A stretch of 64,000 nucleotides of DNA from Echinometra lucunter. Its lineage: Eukaryota; Echinodermata; Echinoidea; Camarodonta; Echinometridae. Within the stretch, counting starts at the first letter, position 1. Each line of letters begins with the position of its first letter. Shown piece after piece: positions 56,264 to 64,000 of this stretch. The position numbers and the translations under genes were made by a program. The stretch is taken from NCBI GenBank assembly GCA_029962745.1, contig CM057154.1, positions 17,929,078 through 17,993,077 of the forward strand, read 5' to 3'. The notes under the pieces were generated by a model. That model was not told the origin of the DNA and did no database searches. It was given only the letters and a program-made list of their open reading frames with translations.

Positions 56264-56590
56264 TGGGAGGTGTTTCATAAAGCTGTTCGTAAAGTTACGA
56301 ATGACTTTACGAACAACTTGAATATGGCAAGCCACATGGGATTCTCAACCATCATAAATCGCATCAGCTAGAGGTGTAATATGCAGACTTGGATTAACGT
56401 TATTATTGATTACAAACGTTTTCAAAGCGAAGTATGCTGTTTTGCCACAGTATGATTGAGATTGTGGGAAATGCAGCCGCACCTTGTTAAAACACCAAGA
56501 AAAATTTTGGGCATCCCATTTTGCACTTCATATTCAAGTCGTTCGTAAAGTCATGCGTAACTTTACGAACAGCTTTATGAAACACCCCCC
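56264..56590. mobile_element. Short palindrome, GTTTCATAAAGCTGTTCGTAAAG type
   Basis: GGTGTTTCATAAAGCTGTTCG then TAAAGTTACG and GACTTTACGAAC on the left; exactly inverted GTTCGTAAAGTC, CGTAACTTTACGAACAGC and TTTATGAAACACC on the right. The stem itself is made of inverted CGTAAAGT words. Same end signature as the palindromes at 37466, 40488 and 44830, but the loop has no CCAAT word that I could find. Confidence 0.83.
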
Positions 56591-56712
56591 CCCCCTCCAC
56601 TTCCCATTACAGATAAAAACATTCTTGGAGAACTACCCCTTTGATTATCACCCTGGACGATCGCCCCTCCCAATTCCAATACCATCAACTTGATAATAAT
56701 TATGTCGTAATT

Positions 56713-56713
<1 letters not shown>

Positions 56714-56756
<43 letters not shown>

Positions 56757-56762
56757 TCATAA
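56714..56762 (+). repeat. ATC microsatellite
   Basis: About 15 perfect ATC triplets; degenerate TCATCATC stretches continue to about 56945. Confidence 0.95.
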
Positions 56763-56989
56763 TCTTCATCGTCGTCATCATAACCATCATTCATCTTTAT
56801 CTTCATCATGTACATCATCATCTTTCATTCATCCATCATCATCCACAATCTTCATCGTTGTCATCATAACCATAATTATATATCTTTATCTTCATCATCA
56901 TTCATTCATCCATCATCCATCATCGTCGTCGTTGTCGTCATCACTAACACATACATCAGTCGCATCACAAAACTGGCTCCAAATCGACC

Positions 56990-57444
56990 GACATTCGTGA
57001 CAAATGATCCTCAATGATGCGGTTTGGCCCAACAACTTTTAATGCAGAGCCCTAAAAAAGAACATACCAAATACATGAGCGGAAAGAGCAAAAAAACAAA
57101 AAATGCCACATACTGTGCCCATTTTGGAATATTTGGTTGCATCACTATTCGACGTTTGGTGCTGAAAATATTTTAGTGGAAAATAAGCACCAGAATCTTT
57201 CAATGTGGAGCAAAGTTCAAAATCACTACACTGTTTTCCATGCAAATTGGCTTTTTTTTTCAATTTTCAGCATACTTTCTGTCTTTGGTATACATGTACA
57301 TCTCCATGATTAATTCATATTTATTTCATATACGTGACTTTTAAATAAAAATATAGCAATAAAAGAATATTTCTGGTGTTGCCAGTTTTAATAAGAAAAA
57401 GCTGCTCAAATAAGGCTTCAATCAATTCCTGTCATAAATGGGTT
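56990..57444 (-). mobile_element. Diverged MITE copy of the CCCATTCGTGACAG family (copy 4)
   Basis: On the minus strand it starts ACCCATTTATGACAG near 57444 and ends TGTCACGAATGT near 56990. The body shares GCAGAGCCCTAAAA, CATACCAAATACATGAGC and GCCCATTTTGG blocks, inverted relative to copies 1-3. Flanking TTAA sites are lost and indels are frequent, so this copy is older. Confidence 0.8.
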
Positions 57445-59730
57445 CAAACCAACCGTCTGTTGGTGATTTTTTTAGGCCTTCGTCGGTATAATTATAACTT
57501 GGGCCCTGCCCTGCTTCTTCTGTTAACGCGAGGGTCTGGAATTATTTATTCAGAATGAAATTTAAAAAGACACTTGGAAACCATCTATCCAAAAGAACTT
57601 GTCACCATTTTATTAACCAATGAACAGTACATATAGTTTGAATTTGAATACGCATAGCCTATCTTGAATACATATACAGTTTAAGAGAAATTAGCTTTAA
57701 AACTGATTAAAATACATCTACAAACATCTTGAAACGGAATGTAGAATTTCTAAAGTGCTGTCGACAGATATTTCTCGCAATGAAAGATCTGAAAAATATC
57801 GAAATATACATATTGTTTAGGTGATTAAGTACACATGTCATTTTATCTGGAGATATATAATACCTAAGACAATACCAGGCGCACTGATTTTTTTTTTGCT
57901 GCTGATTACGTATACATGTATTTCGAGCGAAGTCTATTTCATATTTTACAGCAGGTTCCTTTTTTTCTGAATCTTCAGCCTCTAGCGATTTTCAGATGAG
58001 GTGCAAAATGCCAAGAAAATGACCTGTGAATCATTTGAATATTAAGAATTTCAATAGATCTTCATCATGCAGCGTTGCTCGACTGAAAAACAAGTTCCTG
58101 TTTTGCTATTCATACAGGACCAATGATTGATTTGTTAACAGGAAATAATGGAGAAAAGAGGTGCATTATTCAAGTTGAGCGTCGCTGGATCTTTCCTCGA
58201 TATGAAAGGCCCCTTTTATCGATTCACTTTGAAAACTGAACTTCGTACTCTCCACATTGAAGTCTACATGTATGGTTGAGTCGCTATGCCCCCCCCCCCC
58301 CAACACACACACTCCAACAATGGACTTGCGGGGCTGGAGCGTGAACATAAGAATGAAATTTCTTTGGCACACTAAATACAAAAGGCATATTCTTGCAGGA
58401 AAACAAAACCTTACAGCAGGTATCAATGCTAGTGGAAAACCAGCCCAAACAAGTAGGATGACTACTCATTACACGCCCATGCTACTTAATTGATCGTGTC
58501 ACGATTCCGATTTGAAAGAAAATGTGACCTTTTAAACGTGATCGCCACAACAAAAGTGAGGACTGCATAAAAGAGTATTCAAATTAATCTCCATTTTATA
58601 TATAGGTAAATGTATCTGTCCTCTGTAAACGAGGAAGAAGTTCAGTTTTACATTTAAAATCATGAAAAGAAAAAGAAAGAAACTTCTATTATTCATGGTT
58701 CCTGAGACATTTGTTACATGCATGCGAGCTACAATTTATAGCATGGAGTTACGATGAACAAAACGGTCCCATTTCATTCTCAACAAAAAGTTTACGATAT
58801 TGTCCATAACTCTCTTGCAAAAGAAAATGCAGCACTTTCGGTTAAATTGTAATTTGCAGAACACTGTTTGGCAAATGAATGACAACGACAGGAAACCAAA
58901 ATTAATGACATGAATACAGTATAAGCTACCACCCTATGGTGCCGGAGGGAAGAAAGACATATGACTATACATTTTAAATACATTAATTACATTATACATT
59001 TGATTACATGTGTACATCTCTTAGATTCTAAGTTACTTCAACTTTTTTTTTTTTTTGGACAGCATATGAACACAATAGGGAAGCTTCGTTTTGAAGGAGA
59101 AAAAAATATCTCCACAACTATTTTGCTGTTTGGTAATATTTATCTACATTATCTATATACAATGTAGTTTCATACTAATAATCTTGCATCATGGTAAATT
59201 TGCCAACATACCAAGGCTTTAACATGAAGCATATATGTATGGATATCATGGCTCATAAAAGGAAATTACAACATATGCCATGAAAACGATCATATGTTTG
59301 TAAAACAATCACGGACTCTGAAACACATTTGCAACGAGAATTATATACAAACAAATCCCCCAAATAAACAGTCGCAATCTACAAAATACAAAGAAGTTAA
59401 TATACAGAAATTTCACAACAAACATGACAAACGGCAAACATTTTAATTCATGTTGGTTCTCATACTATATTAGAACATATTGGACATGTATAATAATCAC
59501 TGTATTAATCGAAATATAGTTTTTTCTATTTTCTATAAATGGTGATATACTTGAAAATTAGAATGAATTTTACCCTTAATCTAAGTAACTGTTGACCATG
59601 ACTTTACCAATACATACAAATAATTACACACTAGGCATATTATCATTTTTGGCTTTGGACTTATACTACGCATGCAACCGTTCGATTGCCTTTGTATTAA
59701 GGCACTTGGCTCAAGTGAAATACACCACAT
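57445..59730. other. No gene recognised
   Basis: About 2.3 kb of AT-rich DNA with a C/A-rich patch near 58289-58313. Short frames on both strands show no recognisable domain. Confidence 0.5.
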
Positions 59731-60093
59731 ACACTAAGAAGAAAGGTTCAATTTTGCACCATTCAATTGCAACACGTACTGGGAGCTCCTGTATTATGGG
59801 TACAACTTTGCACCCTAAGAAGCATTTTGCACCTTTAGGACTGCAGTGAGCTACATTGTGCAGAGTTGTACCCTTTAGGGAAGGTGCAAATTTTCACCCT
59901 TTTGAATGCAAAAATTTCTGCACCTTTAAAGGTGCAAGGTTGCACATTTAAGGGTGCAGACGGGCATTTCCGGGTGCAAACACATACAAAAGGGTGCATC
60001 TTTGCCTTTTTCATGTAGGGTGCAAGATTGCACCCAAAAAGGTGCTACCAGTGATGCATTTAGGATGCAAAATCGAACCTTTTTTCTTAGTGT
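59731..60093. mobile_element. MITE built of GGGTGCAA words (copy 3)
   Basis: Ends ACACTAAG and CTTAGTGT, with AAAGGTTCAATTTTGCACC repeated inverted near the right end. An independent insertion of the element at 6823 and 12419, with small internal deletions. Confidence 0.87.
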
Positions 60094-60232
60094 GCATATA
60101 CGCAACATTTTAAAGAATTGACATATTCAGTATTCAGGTAATTTGTAGTTGGGGAAAAATGTTGCCTTCGTTTCTCTGTTTCTCCGTTTCTTCCTATATC
60201 TTTGCTCGCTTCTTCCCCTTCTTTGTACACAA

Positions 60233-60238
60233 TTTATT
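60233..60238 (-). terminator. Candidate polyadenylation signal AATAAA for the TRIM gene
   Basis: AATAAA on the minus strand about 105 bases after the stop codon of the TRIM gene. A C/G homopolymer of about 20 bases (60247-60268) lies between. Confidence 0.5.
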
Positions 60239-60342
60239 GGAGATCGACCCCCCCCCCCCCCCCCCCCCCGCGAGCCACTGGCCCTAAAGGTATTAAAGAG
60301 ATTTACCTACATACATGTATTCATGAAAGGTATTCGACTAAT

Positions 60343-62216
60343 CTAGACATCCGCAGATGTACATGCCTGCCTAAAGATGTACATTCTATCTGGTGTACAG
60401 AAAGCAATGGCACCATTGGCGTACTGCTGAAGGTAGTACCAATGACGCTTCTCTGGCTTCTCAATCTTGTAATCTGCTATCAACGTCTGGACGTGCTTCA
60501 ACTCGTTGCTGTACTGGTCGATGCTCACGAGCCCCTCATCGTGCTTGACCCAAGCGATGAGGATGGAGTCGTCCAGGCATACGGCTGGGTAGCCATAAAT
60601 GTTATCATAGAGGGTCACGTCGTGCTTCATCACTCCCGAGGTGGAATCGATCAGCCGGACCGAGTTGGAGTGGCTCTGGACCAGGAGCAACTTCTTGTAC
60701 TTGAGGGCGAACACCTGACTTGGCTCGTAGCCATCGCAGTGGATCTCCCGGTAAGCCCTGCCACCTGAGGATCTGAAGACCTGGATGGTCCTAGACTTCC
60801 TGTAACCTACGTAGATATTGTCCTCATTGTCGACGGCTAGATCGCCTATACCAGCCTCATCGTACCTCAAGGTCTCGAAGCGAGGTTGGGAAACCATCTC
60901 GTAGGACTTGTTGTAGACGGTGATGGTGTTAGCCTTGTCACGGGTGACGAAGGAACCTTCCTTCATTTTGATTTGAAGAACTCGATCTCGCGGATCTTGG
61001 TATTCTTAAGGACAGATCCGACGACACGTCCCTCAAAATCAAAAATGTCTACACCTCCTTGATTGTTCGCCAGGGCCATGGTACCATCTGGTATGGCGGA
61101 CATCGCCGAGATGCTGTTCTTAACAGGGAATTCTACGTGCTTCGATGCCCAATCAGCCACTTGGACTCGACCGAGGTCCAGCTCATTTGTGACCTTGTTT
61201 CTTTCGAAGAGGATTTTCTCTCCTCGCTTGGCAGCAATCGATGGTTCCTTGTAGTCGGGGTTCTCACGATCCAGGATCTTGGATAGCTCCTCACAGAGTG
61301 TGTCATGGGCCGTCAGGGACTCCTTCTCCAGTGGGGCGTTGAGGCCGTGGCTGACCAACTCAGTCGCTGCATCGACATGGACAATCTGCTGGTGACTGAA
61401 GTCCAGCATGTCCTTCAAGGAGATCTCTAGCTGGTCAATTCTGCGTTTCACTTCGTTCCTCAGCAAAGCTTTCCTCTCCGTCAGTCGCTTAACAGAATCC
61501 TCATAGGCCTCGTCGATGCTTTCATTGATCTGGTTCAAGACGCTGTCCAGACGCTGCTGCTGTTCCTCCACGAAGGCGATGTACTTGTTGATGGTGTTCT
61601 TCCTCATCGATGCCCTGGCCTTCAAATCTTCAATGTTCTCCCTCAGATCCCCTTCATGCTCATCAGCCTGCAAGATCTGATGACTCTGTCTGGAATGCTC
61701 CAGCACTTCGCAGAAACAGATGTACTTGCGGCACTCGATACAGAAGCAGGAGGCATCATCGGTTGGGTGCTTCTTGCAGGTGGCCCGTTTCTTCAGGGTG
61801 ATCTTGCCCGAGGAGAAATCACTCATGCCTACCACCTGATGGCGAGCAAAAGTACCCCACTGACTGTGAATCTTCTGACAATCGGTACACATATACTTGC
61901 CACATTCCTGGCAGAAGGACACGGCTGCAGGTGGCTTCTCCTTGTCACAGGAGGTACAGATGTGGCGCTGGTTCTTCATGTCATCCACCACAGACTTCAA
62001 GGCCTGATAGGTCTGCAGGTTGTTGACTTCGCCCTTGGGTACGGCCGATGACTTCTTGCAGATGGGGCATGGTAGAACGGTCCGGTTGACCTGAGCATCG
62101 GACAGCCTCTCTAGACATGCCTTGCAAAAGGTGTGGGAGCAAGTCAGGAGCTTGGGCTCGTTGATTGTCTTGAGGCATATAGAGCACTCAAGGCTATGTA
62201 GATCCACGTTCTGCAT
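60343..62216 (-). CDS. TRIM family protein (RING, two B-boxes, coiled coil, propeller-like C-terminus), with a one-base frameshift
   Basis: Likely E3 ubiquitin ligase of the TRIM type. From MQNVDLHSLECSICLK: C3HC4 RING with C11, C14, C26, H28, C31, C34, C50, C53; B-box 1 about 87-126 (C87, C90, C102, C105, C110, C113); B-box 2 about 147-179 (C147, H150, C159, C162, C167, H174, H179); coiled coil about 185-310; then a repeat-rich half with NHL/propeller-like blades (VDIFDFEGRVVGSV; IGDLAVDNEDNIYVGYRKS; AYREIHCDGYEPSQVFALK). The first frame ends at TGA 60965-60963. The second starts one base back at 60966 and continues the propeller seamlessly to 60343. One extra A in the AAAA run there would give about 624 residues. 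The ATG at 62216 was chosen because a splice acceptor lies between it and the further in-frame ATG at 62264. Frameshift: mutation or homopolymer error. Confidence 0.88.
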
Positions 62217-62226
62217 CGTGACTGAT

Positions 62227-62228
62227 CT
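62227..62228 (-). other. Splice acceptor upstream of the TRIM start codon
   Basis: On the minus strand a long pyrimidine tract (CTCTCTCCCTTTC) and ATTTTGTATTTTAG precede ATCAGTCACG and then ATG. This implies a 5' UTR exon further upstream (higher coordinates) and makes the 16-residue N-terminal extension from the ATG at 62264 intronic. Confidence 0.7.
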
Positions 62229-62558
62229 AAAATACAAAATTGAAAGGGAGAGAGAAAAAGACATCAGTATGTTGACTGAATTATGCCCTAGCTTTTGGTA
62301 TCTTGATTAATCTTGATTAATCAAGATCAAGAAGTATCAACTCCACCTCTTTTGGAATCTACCCACTCATCAGAAATATTATGTCTGAAACAAGAAATAT
62401 CCGCATGTTAAGACGGTTTAGTCTCCTATATAGTGTGTCTCCTTTCTTGTTTCATGCGTTATCATATTTCGATTAATTCCAGGCATCACCTGAATTGGAT
62501 GAATCGCTGAAGTTGCTGAACCATTCCTTACTCGAGCATAATGCTGGCATTTCTCATA
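62229..62558. other. Probable 5' intron of the TRIM gene; CTTGATTAATCAAG palindrome near 62312
   Basis: Contains an imperfect repeat of TCTTGATTAA at 62301 and 62311 followed by its inverse. No promoter motif recognised. Confidence 0.4.
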
Positions 62559-63077
62559 CTACACTGCTAACCTCAGGTGTTCAACATGCAACACTAAGCT
62601 GGAGTTAAATTTGCGGTGTTCATTTATGGTGTTACATTAACACCCATGGGTGTCACTTCAAAATCTAAAACGTTTTTTAAGGGGGTTAATTAGTTCCTGT
62701 TCTTCTTGTTGATTTTTAACTTCAACAAGAAGAACAAGAACTTCCCGCTAAACTACGTTGGAAAAAATTGTGAACACATTTACATCACAGTAACACCTCA
62801 GGGTGTGGTCTCCTATTTACATTGGGCCAGTGTTACACCACTGAAATTACTACCAGCGGTGTCAAATCAACACCATGCAGTGTCATTGTTGAATTTGTTG
62901 AATTAACACCAGTGCAGCGTCAAAAATATCTCCAGCTGCAGTGTCAAATTAACACCAAGAAGTGCCAGGTGATCACTTTTCAACACTATTATAGTGTATA
63001 GTTTCAACACCTGTCGGTGTGGTCCTCTATTAACTTGTAGCGGTGTTAGATTTAACACCGCTCTTTTTGCAATGTAC
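62559..63077. mobile_element. MITE-like element built of GGTGTTAAATTAACACC words
   Basis: The left TACACTGCTAA and inverted right TACATTGCAA bound an array of GGTGT and ACACC words in both orientations (for example TTAACACCCATGGGTGTCAC near 62638 and GGTGTTAGATTTAACACCG near 63042). A separate perfect 14-bp hairpin TGTTCTTCTTGTTGA/TCAACAAGAAGAACA lies at about 62699-62735. Same construction principle as the GGGTGCAA elements. Confidence 0.65.
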
Positions 63078-64000
63078 ACATTATCTAGCCCCCTGGCCCC
63101 CTTCCTTCTCATTACTCACAGAAAAACATTCCTACATAACATGACCATTAATGGTTACTGCGTAGTCATGGTTTCATAATTTCAATTCATACGATGGACA
63201 ACCTACATGTGCATATTTCAACTTCAAACGAAGAACAATTCCGGATCATGGCATGAGAGCAAGAGCTACCGACAGCGCGGTAAACATGGAAAACAAGCAT
63301 CCAGCAAACAGTCAACCATTTCGGCGCCCAGCCCGGATCAAAAAATATTTTTCAGATAACCTTTAGTCCGATCTGTCTAATATCATGCATTGTCTGGCCT
63401 TGTCAGTTGATGCAGCTGCGGCTCATTGCATGATACCTAATGATGCTGACATCGAAAGTTGAAGGTGAAGCACGGCACTCCATCCCCCCCCCCCCCAAGT
63501 AAAAGTGCACTTCGTCAACTTTTTTTAAAACTTTGTTAACTTGCCTTTACACAACAGCGACTAAAAGTAACGATATCGCAAACTAAACGAAAATTTGGTG
63601 CATCAATATCCAAACTGAAAGATTATTTCAGACGTAACTTGTTTCAATACTTACACAAAGTCAAAGTACAGTTCGTTATACTTACATATTATTTAGCGAT
63701 TTTGGTGTACTTACAGAAACACATGTACTCACAAAACAAATCTTCGACGCCCCCCCCCCCCCTCCCCCTTTGACAGACGCGAGAAGGATATGCCTGATCA
63801 AATAAAATCATAAAAAGGGCGAGCAGGGGATTGGTACGTTCTCTCATCGGGACCTTATTCAGCAAAACAGAATATCTAGGTCTTCTCTTTGACGGGGGTT
63901 TCGCGGAAATTTATACTGAAATGTCAGAAGTGAAAAATCTGTGATATTTTTGAAAGATACTTCTTTTATGCCAGCGATTCGCCATGCTACATTAATCTCT
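63078..64000. other. No gene recognised
   Basis: Poly-C tracts near 63484 and 63751; no coding or RNA gene seen up to the end of the window. Confidence 0.5.

Noticed and set aside
62217..62264. Upstream in-frame ATG extending the TRIM protein
   Set aside because: The extension is encoded by a pyrimidine tract and TTTTAG acceptor, so it is intronic.
60202..62310. Plus-strand frames of up to 188 codons opposite the TRIM gene
   Set aside because: They are antisense shadows of a long coding region with RING, B-box and propeller features on the minus strand.

Overview
This is eukaryotic, intron-containing, AT-rich animal DNA. It is packed with microsatellites, poly-C/poly-A tracts and small terminal-inverted-repeat (TIR) elements. 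The gene content (a single-exon class A GPCR in tandem copies, a TRIM protein with a C-terminal propeller-like half, and a dCTP-pyrophosphatase-like gene with an 11-kb intron) plus tRNA-derived SINE-like pieces fit a marine invertebrate deuterostome. An echinoderm, such as a sea urchin, is my best guess, but that is inference, not a database match.

Layout. 1-4.3 kb: dispersed repeats, a SINE-like copy and a 1.4-kb foldback element. 4.4-16.4 kb: a direct tandem duplication of a ~5.6-kb unit. Each unit carries one rhodopsin-type GPCR; copy A is intact (321 aa), while copy B has a one-base insertion before TM7 and looks like a pseudogene. Both units carry the same five embedded small elements, and copy B has gained a 778-bp palindromic element inside another element. 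17-20 kb: nested miniature elements, including a hAT-like one with a perfect 8-bp target duplication. 20.6-22.8 kb: a satellite built on a CCAACGA heptamer with a longer composite unit. 22.8-35.7 kb: no recognisable gene, but a second hAT-like element with a perfect 8-bp duplication and three foldbacks.

35.7-52.6 kb holds a plus-strand gene for a MazG-like dCTP pyrophosphatase (DCTPP1-type). I could place four coding exons (35719-35797, 47057-47088, 47849-47883, 52400-52629) whose splice sites and phases join exactly. Its first exon was not found. A diverged, still open copy of the last exon's 3' part lies about 200 bp downstream (52829-52963). The introns are full of TTAA-flanked and GTTTCATAAA-ended palindromic elements.

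60.3-62.2 kb is a minus-strand TRIM gene (RING, two B-boxes, coiled coil, propeller-like C-terminus). It is broken into two frames by one missing base in an A run, and a splice acceptor lies just upstream of its start codon.

The genes show no sign of working together. The dominant biology of the window is non-autonomous DNA transposons: at least four hAT-like, several TTAA-type, TA-type, and a class of short palindromes that share ends and often a central CCAAT-type motif while their stems differ. No transposase, CRISPR, rRNA or intact tRNA gene was seen.
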